Shown: positions 15,128 through 22,460 of the stretch, one piece after another
Layout: every line of letters begins with the position of its first letter
Numbering within the stretch: position 1 is the first letter of the stretch
Source: Chloroflexota bacterium
GTDB taxonomy: Bacteria > Chloroflexota > Chloroflexia > Thermomicrobiales > JADLAZ01
DNA: 28,264 nt
Direction: 5' to 3'
Assembly: GCA_020849725.1 (NCBI GenBank)
Contig: JADLAZ010000049.1
Span: 1-28,264 of the forward strand
The notes under the pieces: generated by a model
The model's database searches: none
Seen by the model: the letters and a program-made list of their open reading frames with translations, nothing else
What the model was told of the DNA's origin: nothing
Position numbers and translations under genes: made by a program

Positions 15128-15709
15128 ATGGCGACCGTGACGCAGCCGGCAACCTACCGCTGGACGCGGCAGGACTTCTTGCGGCTGGGCGAGCTCGGCT
15201 TCTTCGACGACGCCAATGTGGAGCTGATCGATGGGGAGATCGTGACCATGGCGCCGATTGGACCACGCCACGCCGCCATGACGTTTCACATTGCCCCACT
15301 GCTGGAGCGCATCTTCCCCGACGATCGCTATCATGTTCGTTCGCAGGCGCCGCTGGCGCTCGGACCCAACCAGCAGCCGCAGCCGGACCTGGCCGTCGTC
15401 GCGGGCGCGCCGCGCGACTACCTCGACGATCACCCGGCCAGCGCGCTGCTGGTGGTTGAGCTGGCCGACGCGACGCTGGCCTATGACACCAACCGCAAGG
15501 CCGACCTGTACGCCACCGGCGGCATTGAGGAGTACTGGGTCGTCGACCTGGCTGGCCGCACGGTAGAGGTCTTCCGCCAGCCTGTGCCGGTGGACCCCGG
15601 TCTCCCCGCGCGGCGCTATGCCAGTCGGCAGCGCCTGCGGCCCGGCGACACCATCGCGCCGCTGGCAGCGCCCGACGCCGTCGTGGCTGTCGCCGACCTG
15701 CTGCCGTAG
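15128..15709 (+). CDS. Uma2-family PD-(D/E)XK nuclease-like protein (DUF820)
   Basis: A 193-residue Uma2/DUF820 protein with a restriction-endonuclease-like fold. Core residues are E32 in VELIDGEIV, D87 in PQPDLAVV, E111 in LLVVELADATLAYD and K124 in TNRKADLYATGGIEEYWVVD, matching the PD-(D/E)XK set. The frame is open from a GTG at 15125, but ATG at 15128 has the better spacing from GGGAGG (15116-15121). Members are strongly expanded in cyanobacteria and Chloroflexota. Their role is not settled; proposals include DNA repair and mobile-element nuclease. It follows the permease gene after 42 bases and may be read through from it. Confidence 0.92.
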   Translation: MATVTQPATYRWTRQDFLRLGELGFFDDANVELIDGEIVTMAPIGPRHAAMTFHIAPLLERIFPDDRYHVRSQAPLALGPNQQPQPDLAVVAGAPRDYLDDHPASALLVVELADATLAYDTNRKADLYATGGIEEYWVVDLAGRTVEVFRQPVPVDPGLPARRYASRQRLRPGDTIAPLAAPDAVVAVADLLP

Positions 15710-15817
15710 CCAGACACACCGCCGGCCCATCTCTGTGGACAAGCGCCGCGCGGCCCCGTACGCTACCGTCGCGGCCGGCCACGCGCCGGAGGCTGACGTC
15801 AGGGAGGGGAAGGGCGC

Positions 15818-16693
15818 ATGGACATGGTCCCGGTGAGTGAGGCGCGCTGCACGTTCGTGTCGGCCAACGGCCTGCGGCTGCGCTGCTGGCAGTTGGGCGG
15901 CCAAGGGCGGCCGGTCGTGCTGCTGCACGGCTACACCAGCACCGCCTGGCGCACCTGGCAGCACGTCGCGCCGTGGCTGGCGACGCGCTACCGCACCTAC
16001 TGGTACGACATGCGCGGCCACGGCGAGTCGGACAAGCCGCCGACCGGCTACGCTCACACCGACTACGCCGCCGACGCGCGGGCGCTGTGCGCCGCGCTCG
16101 GCCTGGAGCGGCCAATCTTCGCCGGGCACTCGCTCGGCGGGGCGACGGTGCTGACGCTGGCGATCGAGACGCCCGGCCTGCCGGCCGCCATCATCCCGAT
16201 CGACCCGCCGCTGTGGCGGGAGGGTGGGCAGCCGGCCGAGCGGACGCGCTTTACCGACACGCTCGACCTCAAGTTCCTCTCCCCGGCCGCGCTGGTGGCC
16301 TCGCAGCGCGAGCAGAGCCAGGGCCTGAGCGACAGCGAGCTGGCCGACCTGCTGGTCGGGCGGGCGCAGGTCGGCGTCTCGGCGCTGGTCGAGACGTGGC
16401 GGGCCGGCAGCGGCATCGACATGCTCGCGCCGCTGGCCGGCCAGGTGACGAAGCCCTACGACCTGATCACGCCGCTGACGCGCATCACCTGCCCGACGCT
16501 GCTGGTGCGCGGCGCGGAGACGAGTGGCAATGCCATTCCCGGCATCATCCCGGCCGACGTCTTCGAGCGAGCGCTGGCAACGCTGCCCAACGGACGCGGC
16601 CTGAGCGTGGCCGGCGTCGGCCATCAGGTGCCGCAGGAGAAGCCGGCCGAGACGGCCGCCGCCATGCTCGCGTTCCTCGACGCGCTCGGTTGA
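15818..16693 (+). CDS. Alpha/beta hydrolase
   Basis: A 291-residue alpha/beta-hydrolase-fold enzyme. The oxyanion-hole motif is VVLLHGYTS (33-41), the nucleophile is S105 in FAGHSLGGAT, the likely acid lies in LLVRGAETSG, and the general base is the His in VAGVGHQVPQEKP near the C-terminus. YDMRGHGESDKP (63-74) is the usual block after strand 4. The ATG at 15818 follows GGGAGGGGAAGG; an ATG two codons later is also possible. It is followed after 28 bases by a small His-rich membrane protein gene with its own good ribosome site. The substrate is unknown; esterase, epoxide hydrolase-like and C-C hydrolase activities all share these motifs. Confidence 0.92.
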   Translation: MDMVPVSEARCTFVSANGLRLRCWQLGGQGRPVVLLHGYTSTAWRTWQHVAPWLATRYRTYWYDMRGHGESDKPPTGYAHTDYAADARALCAALGLERPIFAGHSLGGATVLTLAIETPGLPAAIIPIDPPLWREGGQPAERTRFTDTLDLKFLSPAALVASQREQSQGLSDSELADLLVGRAQVGVSALVETWRAGSGIDMLAPLAGQVTKPYDLITPLTRITCPTLLVRGAETSGNAIPGIIPADVFERALATLPNGRGLSVAGVGHQVPQEKPAETAAAMLAFLDALG

Positions 16694-16721
16694 GTGCCGT
16701 CTACTGACCGGAGGACAACCC

Positions 16722-16886
16722 GTGGACCTCTCCATCCTGATCGGCCTGGTGATCGCGTCGGCCATCGTCTTTGGCCTGTGCCAGCTCAATGCCGGCGCGG
16801 ATGTCGCGCCGGCCAGCGACCAGGGCCACGGCGACGCCCACAATGACGACCACGCGGCGGGCCACGGCCACGGCGACGGCCACTGA
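16722..16886 (+). CDS. 54-residue single-span membrane protein with histidine-rich tail
   Basis: A GTG start at 16722 is preceded by GGAGG at 16710-16714 with seven-base spacing, and the frame ends at TGA 16884-16886. Residues 3-22 (LSILIGLVIASAIVFGLCQL) form one hydrophobic membrane helix with a cysteine near its end. The tail from residue 23 is polar and has six histidines, H36, H40, H44, H48, H50 and H54, spaced mostly every fourth residue and mixed with Asp and Gly. That pattern suggests binding of Ni, Zn, Cu or Co at the membrane surface. I recognise no family. It lies in line between the hydrolase (28 bases) and nucleotidyltransferase (23 bases) genes, so co-expression is likely. No metal transporter is adjacent. 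Confidence 0.7.
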   Translation: MDLSILIGLVIASAIVFGLCQLNAGADVAPASDQGHGDAHNDDHAAGHGHGDGH

Positions 16887-16909
16887 CCGTCCAGGTCACG
16901 GAGGCAGCC

Positions 16910-17281
16910 GTGAACGAGGACCACGGCACTGACCGCGCCGGCATCGTCGCCGCGCTGATCGAGCGGCTCGTGCCAGCCGTGCAGCCGGATGAGATCTACC
17001 TGTTCGGCTCCCAGGCGCGTGACGACGCCCGCGCCGGCAGTGACTACGACGTACTGCTCATCGTGCCCGCTTCGGACGAGCCGGCCTACCGTCGGCAACA
17101 GGCAGCCTACCGAGCGCTCTGGGGTCTGGGCGTGCCGGTCGACGTAGTCGTCCTGACGCGGGCGGAGTTTGAGCGTCAGGCGCGCGTCGTCACGTCGCTG
17201 CCGGCGACCATACGGCGGGAGGGCCGGCGTGTCTACGCCGCCTGTGCTGAGGCCGCATCAGTCGTTTCCATGCCGCGCTGA
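16910..17281 (+). CDS. MNT-type minimal nucleotidyltransferase
   Basis: A 123-residue nucleotidyltransferase of the Pol-beta superfamily. The motif is complete: G33-S34 in YLFGSQAR, D45 and D47 in GSDYDVLLIV, and a third carboxylate, D78, in VDVVVLT, so catalysis (NMP transfer to protein or RNA) is possible. The start is GTG at 16910 after GGAGG. Proteins of this size usually work with a HEPN-domain partner, as MntA antitoxins that AMPylate a HEPN RNase toxin, but no HEPN gene follows; the next gene is GlgX. The C-terminal stretch LPATIRREGRRVYA is typical of stand-alone MNT proteins. It may be an orphan antitoxin or have a partner elsewhere. Confidence 0.88.
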   Translation: MNEDHGTDRAGIVAALIERLVPAVQPDEIYLFGSQARDDARAGSDYDVLLIVPASDEPAYRRQQAAYRALWGLGVPVDVVVLTRAEFERQARVVTSLPATIRREGRRVYAACAEAASVVSMPR

Positions 17282-17343
17282 CGGCTGCCCTGGGCGTCGG
17301 CTGTGACCGCCTACCGCGACAATGACCGACGGAGGACGCCACC

Positions 17344-19470
17344 ATGTCACGGCGGCGCGTGCTGTCCGGTGAGCCAGCCCCGCTGGGCGCGACCTGGGAC
17401 GGCAAGGGTACGAACTTCGCGCTCTTCTCCGAGCACGCCACCGGCGTTGAGCTGTGCCTCTTCAGCCGCGACGGTCGAACGGAGACGGAGCGCATCCCGC
17501 TACGCGAGGTGACGGCTTTCGTCTGGCACGCCTACCTACCCGGCATCCGTCCCGGCCAGCTCTACGGCTACCGCGTCCATGGCCCCTACGCCCCACGTGA
17601 GGGCCACCGCTTCAACCCCAACAAGCTGCTGATCGACCCCTACGCCCGCGCGCTGCACGGCCAGGTCGACTGGCGCGCGCCGGTGCTGCCCTACCCGGCC
17701 GGCCACCCCGACGCCGACCTGGCCTTCAGCGACGAGGACGACGCTTGGGGCAAACCCAAGAGCGTCGTCATCGACCCGACCTTCGACTGGGAGGGCGATC
17801 GACCGCCGAAGATCCCGTTTCACCGCTCGGTCATCTACGAGGTCCACGTCAAGGGCTTCTCGATCCGGCACCCCCGCATCCCCCGCGCCCAGCGCGGCAC
17901 CTATCGCGGGCTGGCCTCACCGGCGGCGATCGAGCACTTCCAGCGCCTCGGCATCACCGCCGTCGAGTTGCTGCCGGTGCACGCCTTCCTCGATGAGGCT
18001 GCCCTCGTCGAGCGGGGCCTGACCAACTTCTGGGGCTACAACAGCCTCAACTTCTTCGCCCCCGAGGCGCGCTACGCCGCTACCGGCGGCCACGATGGCC
18101 CAGTGACTGAGTTCAAGGCGATGGTCAAGGGGCTGCACCGCGCCGGCATCGAGGTCATCCTCGATGCCGTCTACAACCACACCGCCGAGGGCGACCACCT
18201 CGGGCCGCTGCTGAGCCTGCGCGGCATCGACAACCGCGCCTACTACCGCCTCGTCGAGGGCGACCCGCGCCACTACCTGGACTACACCGGCACCGGCAAC
18301 AGCCTGAGCATGCACCATCCCGAGGCGCTGCGGCTGGTGATGGATAGCCTGCGCTACTGGGTGACCGAGATGCACGTCGACGGCTTCCGCTTCGACCTGG
18401 CCGCGACACTGGCGCGCGAGCTGTACGAGGTCGATCGGCTGTCAGCCTTTTTCGACATCATCTATCAAGATCCAGTGCTGTCGCGCGTCAAACTGATCGC
18501 TGAGCCGTGGGACCTCGGCCCCGGCGGCTACCAGGTCGGCAACTTCCCGGTGCTGTGGTCGGAGTGGAACGGCCGCTACCGCGACACCATCCGCCGCTTC
18601 TGGCGTGGCGACGAGAACCAGCTCACCGAGCTGGGCGCGCGGCTGACCGGCAGCGCCGACCTCTATCAGGAGGATGGCCGCAAGCCCTGGGCCAGCATCA
18701 ATTTCGTCGTCGCCCACGATGGCTTCACGCTGCACGACCTGGTCAGCTACAACGGCAAGCACAACGCGGCCAACGGCGAGGACAACCGCGACGGCGCCAC
18801 CGACAACGACTCCTGGAACCATGGCGTTGAGGGGCCGACGGACGACCCGCTGATCATCGCGCTGCGCGAGCGGCAGAAGCGCAACTTCCTGGCGACGCTG
18901 CTCCTCTCTCAAGGCGTGCCGATGCTCTGCGGCGGCGACGAGATCGGCCGCACGCAGGGCGGCAACAACAATGCCTACTGCCAGGACAACGAGATCAGCT
19001 GGCTCGACTGGCGCCTGGACGAGCGTGCCGCGGCCTTGCTCGATTTCACCCGCTATCTCGTCCACCTGCGCGACCAGCATCCCAACCTGCGCCGCCGCAA
19101 CTTCGTCCGTCTGCACGATCATCACGGCGCGGGCCAGGGCATCCGCTGGCTGCGGCCCGATGGCCAGGAACTGGGCGATGCCGAGTGGGAGGCCGACTGG
19201 ATGCGCTCGCTCGGCCTGCTGCTGTCGGGCGAGCCGCGCGATGGCAGCGACGGCCGGGCCAAGCCGGCGCTGGACAACGCCTTCCTGGTCCTGCTGAACG
19301 CCTACTGGGCGGGCGTCAATTTCACGCTGCCGCCCGCGCCCGGCGGTGGTCACTGGGAAGTGCTGATCGATACCGAAGATCCGACGCTGGCGCCGGGGGC
19401 GCGCACGCTGGCCGCCGGCGCCGTCGACACGGCCGGCCCTCGCTCGCTGATGCTGCTGCGCGAAGCGTGA
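17344..19470 (+). CDS. glgX: Glycogen debranching enzyme, GlgX/isoamylase type
   Basis: A 708-residue GH13_11 enzyme that hydrolyses alpha-1,6 branches of glycogen or limit dextrins in the cytoplasm. An N-terminal CBM48 region (about 10-110, [20 protein letters not shown]) precedes the catalytic barrel. Conserved regions are [14 protein letters not shown] (271-284), [10 protein letters not shown] with nucleophile D351, [19 protein letters not shown] with acid/base E387, and [10 protein letters not shown] with D459. [30 protein letters not shown] is a GlgX signature. Length is normal for the family. The start ATG at 17344 follows CGGAGGACGCCACC. No other glycogen gene is in the window, so it is probably a stand-alone locus here. 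Confidence 0.96.
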   Translation: MSRRRVLSGEPAPLGATWDGKGTNFALFSEHATGVELCLFSRDGRTETERIPLREVTAFVWHAYLPGIRPGQLYGYRVHGPYAPREGHRFNPNKLLIDPYARALHGQVDWRAPVLPYPAGHPDADLAFSDEDDAWGKPKSVVIDPTFDWEGDRPPKIPFHRSVIYEVHVKGFSIRHPRIPRAQRGTYRGLASPAAIEHFQRLGITAVELLPVHAFLDEAALVERGLTNFWGYNSLNFFAPEARYAATGGHDGPVTEFKAMVKGLHRAGIEVILDAVYNHTAEGDHLGPLLSLRGIDNRAYYRLVEGDPRHYLDYTGTGNSLSMHHPEALRLVMDSLRYWVTEMHVDGFRFDLAATLARELYEVDRLSAFFDIIYQDPVLSRVKLIAEPWDLGPGGYQVGNFPVLWSEWNGRYRDTIRRFWRGDENQLTELGARLTGSADLYQEDGRKPWASINFVVAHDGFTLHDLVSYNGKHNAANGEDNRDGATDNDSWNHGVEGPTDDPLIIALRERQKRNFLATLLLSQGVPMLCGGDEIGRTQGGNNNAYCQDNEISWLDWRLDERAAALLDFTRYLVHLRDQHPNLRRRNFVRLHDHHGAGQGIRWLRPDGQELGDAEWEADWMRSLGLLLSGEPRDGSDGRAKPALDNAFLVLLNAYWAGVNFTLPPAPGGGHWEVLIDTEDPTLAPGARTLAAGAVDTAGPRSLMLLREA

Positions 19471-19625
19471 CCGGTGATGATGTGACGCCGGCTCCAGGGG
19501 ACCCGCCCCCCGACGCACGGCGCCCGCGCGATCGGAGGCAGCCCGAGGCCGTCCGTCAGCCTCACCGGCCCGGCATCGCCCACGACCCAGCCACGACGGT
19601 TGTTCCCCTGGTTGGAGCCGGGGCG

Positions 19626-19640
19626 GGCCGAATAACGGCC
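19626..19640 (+). terminator. Weak hairpin downstream of glgX
   Basis: GGCCG-AATAA-CGGCC forms a perfect 5-bp stem 155 bases past the glgX stop. The following sequence is not a T run, so it is at best a weak or factor-dependent terminator. The same gap has a longer imperfect inverted repeat, CCAGGGGA (19494-19501) with TCCCCTGG (19604-19611). Confidence 0.25.
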
Positions 19641-19670
19641 TGTCGGTCCGTTTATCTGGACGACCGTGAC

Positions 19671-19698
19671 GGCCCGCTCGCAGGGAAGCGACCGGGCC
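19671..19698 (-). terminator. Stable hairpin just past the DapA-like gene
   Basis: GGCCCG (19671-19676) with CGGGCC (19693-19698), and inner TCGC (19678-19681) with GCGA (19688-19691), form a 10-bp stem with one mismatch and a 6-base loop. It starts nine bases after the minus-strand stop at 19708. No U tract follows, so it may protect the mRNA 3' end rather than terminate transcription alone. Confidence 0.4.
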
Positions 19699-19707
19699 GG
19701 ACGCGGT

Positions 19708-20631
19708 TCAGCCGGGCAGCGCACCCGGCTCGTCCGCCAGCAGTGCCCGCAGCGCCTCGATGAACTCCTTGACCTGGGCGCGCGCCTCGGCGTTGAGGGG
19801 GTAGGCCGGCGGTCGCGCGGTCGACGTCTCGACCAACCCCAGCACCTTCATGGCTTCCTTCAGCACTGCCGGGGCGCCGCCGCGCAGGCTCTCGATGCCG
19901 GCCATGCGCAGCAGCAACTGCTGATAGTGCAGCATCTGGGCGGCGTTGCCCTGCTCAAAGGCAGCGTAGAGCCGGGTCGCCGGCAGCGGTGACAGGTTGG
20001 CCGTGCCCGACACGCCCCCCTGCCCGCCCAGGAGCAGCACATCGAGCAGTTGCTCGCCGCGACCGGCGATCAGCACGCTGTCCGGCTGCACCTCCTTGAT
20101 GCGGATGATGCGCTGCCGAAGCTGGCTGAGGCTGTCGGTCACATCGATCAGGCCGACGATGTTGTCCTGCTCGGCCATCAGCCGCACGACGGCCTCAGTG
20201 CGGATGTTGACACCGGTCATGCGTGGCAGATTGTAGATGAACAGCGGGATGGCGGCGGCGTTGGCAATGTCGGCGAAGTGGCCGATGAGTTGCTCCTCTT
20301 CCAGGTGCCAGGCGGTCGGCGTCAGCACGGCGACGGCGGTTGCCCCGGCGCCGGCGGCATGCTGGGTCAACTCCACCGCCTCGAGAGTATTGGCGGAGCC
20401 AGTGCCGACGATCACCGGCACGCGCCCGGCCACGTGGCTGATGACGTCGGCGGCGATATCGCGACGCTCGCGTGTCTTGAGTTGCAAGAATTCGCCGACG
20501 CCGCCAAGGACGAACAGGCCATGCACGCCGTAGCTGATCAGTCGATCGATATGCCGCCGCATCGCCGCCGCATCATAGGCGTAGTCGGACTTGAACAGCG
20601 TCGGCAGCGCCGGCGTCACGCCACGAAGCAT
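19708..20631 (-). CDS. DapA/NanA-superfamily protein lacking the Schiff-base lysine
   Basis: A 307-residue TIM-barrel protein clearly in the dihydrodipicolinate synthase/N-acetylneuraminate lyase superfamily: LISYGVHGLFVLGGVGEFLQLKTRER, PVIVGTGSANTLEAVELTQHAAGAGATAVAVLTP, and IPLFIYNLPRMTGVNI with the conserved Y133. Normal members have G-[IV]-K-[DE] with the Schiff-base lysine in the strand that reads here NIVGLIDVTDSLSQL, so the lysine is replaced by I162. The GTTGE loop is also changed to GGVGE. The protein is full length and not degenerate elsewhere, so it is probably not a classical class I aldolase. The start ATG at 20631 follows AAGGAG with six-base spacing. Its function is unknown. 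Confidence 0.85.
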   Translation of the reverse strand: MLRGVTPALPTLFKSDYAYDAAAMRRHIDRLISYGVHGLFVLGGVGEFLQLKTRERRDIAADVISHVAGRVPVIVGTGSANTLEAVELTQHAAGAGATAVAVLTPTAWHLEEEQLIGHFADIANAAAIPLFIYNLPRMTGVNIRTEAVVRLMAEQDNIVGLIDVTDSLSQLRQRIIRIKEVQPDSVLIAGRGEQLLDVLLLGGQGGVSGTANLSPLPATRLYAAFEQGNAAQMLHYQQLLLRMAGIESLRGGAPAVLKEAMKVLGLVETSTARPPAYPLNAEARAQVKEFIEALRALLADEPGALPG

Positions 20632-20643
20632 CGCGGTCTCCTT

Positions 20644-20668
20644 CTGGGTGCTGGGTGCTGGGTGCTGG
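20644..20668. repeat. Heptamer tandem repeat (CTGGGTG)
   Basis: The unit CTGGGTG occurs three and a half times in tandem from 20644, ending 13 bases upstream of the start codon of the DapA-like gene and just upstream of its ribosome binding site. A related GTTGGGTGCTGGG stretch lies at about 13995-14007, before the 94-bp palindrome. It resembles intergenic low-complexity tracts; copy number could vary. Confidence 0.6.
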
Positions 20669-20811
20669 CAGCGGCTCAGCTCAGCCAACGGCGGGGACTG
20701 CGGGCACAGGCTGGGCGGAGACGACGCCAACGAGGGCGTGCGGCGTGCTGAGTGGTGCGGGCTGGGGTTCGGAGGCCGGTTTCGGCTGAACGCGGCTCAC
20801 GGCGTTGCGCG

Positions 20812-20831
20812 CCCTGAGCGAAGCCGAAGGG
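20812..20831. repeat. Short dispersed palindrome-like repeat
   Basis: CCCTGAGCGAAGCCGAAGGG has CCCT/AGGG ends and matches the general form of a short repeat seen in many bacterial genomes, CCCTGAGC-GAAG-nCGAAGGG. It is in the 266-base gap between the DapA-like and CPBP-like genes. No second copy was noticed in the window. Confidence 0.45.
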
Positions 20832-20897
20832 AGCGTGACCGAGGGCTCCCCGCCTCCCGTGCTTCCTCGATTCTATCGCATGGCCTGTGCCCCGGCG

Positions 20898-21830
20898 TCA
20901 GCCGAGCGCGCCAAGCACGAGTACGGTGTTAGCGAGCGTGTGGGCGATCAGCACGGTCGTGGTGTTCGCCCAGCGCCGCAACAAGCCCAGCGCGACAGCC
21001 ACGACGACCAGCGCCACGTGCGCTGGCGCCAGCGGCGGCAGGAATACCACCGCCAGCAACGCCAGCGCCGTCACCAGCAGGCCAATGCGCGGCTGCAGCG
21101 CGCCGTAGAAGAAGAGATCGACGCCGAGGGCGATGCTGACGGCGACGAGCAGACCGCCAGCCACACCGCCACTCTGGCTCAGCAGCGCCTGCGTCAGCAC
21201 GTCAGGCGGTCCCGTCGCTGGCCACAGCGCCGTCGCTGCCCGCGCCAGCGTGCCCAGCGCCAGGCCAGTCGCCACACCGGCCGCCGCCTGCGCCATGGTG
21301 AGCCGCACGAGGCCGAGCCGCTGCGCGGCGGCTGCCCACGTGCGGCGCAGCCACAGCCCGACAGCGAAGAAGGCGATGACGGCCCAGCTCAGCCCCGGCT
21401 GCGCCAGGCCGCCGCCCATCGCCTCGATCGCGCCGACCGGCGCCGGCGCCGGCGCCCCGCCCGTGTCCAGCGTCAGCTTGGCCAGGCCAAACAGCAGCAT
21501 CAGCAGCACGACTGTCAGCGCGATCATGTGGCAGGTCGAGGCCGGGTCGATGGGCATGAGCCGCGCCGCCGCCCGCCGGAAGCCGGGCCAGATCGGCAGG
21601 CAGATGGCGATGCCTGGCGCCAGCAGCCACGCCGGCGCCGTGCCGGGAAATACCAGGCCCAGCACACCGATCAGCGCCACCAGCAGCCCGACGAACAGCA
21701 CCGTCGCGTACAGCGCTGAGCGCATGCCACGGTTGACCGGCGCTCCCTGCGCCCACAGCGCCGCAAACGCGCCGATCACCGCCAGGAGCACGCTCCCCAG
21801 CACGGTGCCCCAGTTTGCTCCGACAGCCAT
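20898..21830 (-). CDS. CPBP-like (CAAX protease family) membrane protein with altered active site
   Basis: A 310-residue very hydrophobic protein with about eight membrane segments. The C-terminal part resembles the CPBP/Abi intramembrane protease domain: VDLFFYGALQPRIG (237-250) aligns with the EELFFRGALQPRFG-type motif 1, and IAHTLANTVL (296-305) with the HxxxN motif. The two catalytic glutamates of motif 1 are V237 and D238 here, and the following Arg is Tyr, so proteolysis is doubtful. H297 and N301 are retained. The start may be ATG 21830 or GTG 21833, both behind GGAGG. It may be a pseudo-protease with a binding or scaffold role. The family call rests on the C-terminal motifs only. Confidence 0.65.
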   Translation of the reverse strand: MAVGANWGTVLGSVLLAVIGAFAALWAQGAPVNRGMRSALYATVLFVGLLVALIGVLGLVFPGTAPAWLLAPGIAICLPIWPGFRRAAARLMPIDPASTCHMIALTVVLLMLLFGLAKLTLDTGGAPAPAPVGAIEAMGGGLAQPGLSWAVIAFFAVGLWLRRTWAAAAQRLGLVRLTMAQAAAGVATGLALGTLARAATALWPATGPPDVLTQALLSQSGGVAGGLLVAVSIALGVDLFFYGALQPRIGLLVTALALLAVVFLPPLAPAHVALVVVAVALGLLRRWANTTTVLIAHTLANTVLVLGALG

Positions 21831-21852
21831 CACCGCATGCCTCCGGGCGCCA

Positions 21853-22008
21853 GTAGGCCGAGTAGAACCAGTTGAACGGGGTAGGCCGAGTCCTGCGTGG
21901 ACGCTGGAGGGCATGGCGGCGCGAGTAGGTGTCAGCCATGACCGCATCACCCCTCACTCGCCTCATCCCCTGACTCTCCCTGCACCGCCGCCTGGCCTTA
22001 CTCGGCCT
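21853..22008. repeat. Three copies of AGGCCGAGT around the PPC-gene stop
   Basis: GTAGGCCGAGT occurs at 21853-21863 and 21881-21891 on the plus strand, and ACTCGGCCT (its 9-base inverted core) at 22000-22008, overlapping the stop codon of the PPC-domain gene. The arms could pair across about 108 bases. This might be an operator set or chance in GC-rich DNA. Confidence 0.3.
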
Positions 22009-22435
22009 GATTCTCGTCCAGCAGCCAGACGCCTTTGGCGTCGGGGCGGCGGGTGAGGCGCAGGTCGGGGCAGCGGCGGATGGAGATCTCAGAGAGCGTC
22101 AGGATCGCGCTGTTTTCGTGCAGATGCCCGCCGTAGTAGCGCTCGGCGCGGTCCCACAGCGAGATGTGGATGTGCGGCTGGTAGTTGGCGATGATGCCGC
22201 CGAACTGGACGACCTCCAGCGGCCCCGCCAGGTCGAAATAGCCCTCCTGCGGCGGATAATCAGTAGACATAACAGTGTGAATGCGCGCCGTGGTCAGGCT
22301 GCCGATGCCGCTCATGACGACGCCGGTATGAATGTCGGCAGCGCGCGCCACCTGCTCCAGGCTCTCATAGACCAGATCGCCCTGGCGCAAGCTGACGATG
22401 ATGATGCCGGCAGCGCGGTCTTCCCAGTAGCGCAT
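21998..22435 (-). CDS. PPC/DUF296 domain protein
   Basis: A 145-residue stand-alone PPC (plant and prokaryote conserved, DUF296) domain. Family features are VSLRQGDLVYESLEQVAR (14-31), HTGVVMSGIGSLTTARIHTV (36-55), and the metal-binding region PHIHISLWDRAERYYGGHLHENSAILTLSEI, with H88, H90, H104 and H106 as likely zinc ligands. The ATG at 22435 follows GGGAGG; the open upstream frame overlaps the next gene and is rejected. It is 25 bases downstream of the beta-hydroxyacid dehydrogenase stop, so the two likely form an operon. Bacterial PPC proteins lack AT-hooks and have no well-defined reaction, although their fold resembles that of acetolactate decarboxylase-like proteins. A role tied to the dehydrogenase is possible but unproven. 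Confidence 0.9.
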   Translation of the reverse strand: MRYWEDRAAGIIIVSLRQGDLVYESLEQVARAADIHTGVVMSGIGSLTTARIHTVMSTDYPPQEGYFDLAGPLEVVQFGGIIANYQPHIHISLWDRAERYYGGHLHENSAILTLSEISIRRCPDLRLTRRPDAKGVWLLDENQAE

Positions 22436-22460
22436 GACGGGCCTCCCTCGCAGGCGCGGG

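Noticed and set aside
16701..16883. A 60-codon minus-strand frame with a hydrophobic Val/Ala translation
   Set aside because: It is the reverse of the His-rich small gene. It has no ribosome site, and the plus-strand frame has GGAGG with correct spacing.
14375..17098. A 907-codon open frame on the minus strand
   Set aside because: It lies antisense to the DppC permease, Uma2, hydrolase, His-rich and nucleotidyltransferase genes, all with recognised motifs or ribosome sites. Its translation is rich in Arg/Gln/His/Asp without any domain. Long antisense frames are expected at this GC content.
19350..19724. A 124-codon minus-strand frame in the glgX/DapA-like gap
   Set aside because: Half of it overlaps the end of glgX antisense, and the translation has no recognisable features. 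The gap is better explained by hairpins.
20632..20897. A gene in the 266-base gap between DapA-like and CPBP-like genes
   Set aside because: No frame with a ribosome site and plausible protein was found. The gap contains the heptamer repeat, a short dispersed repeat and otherwise unremarkable sequence.
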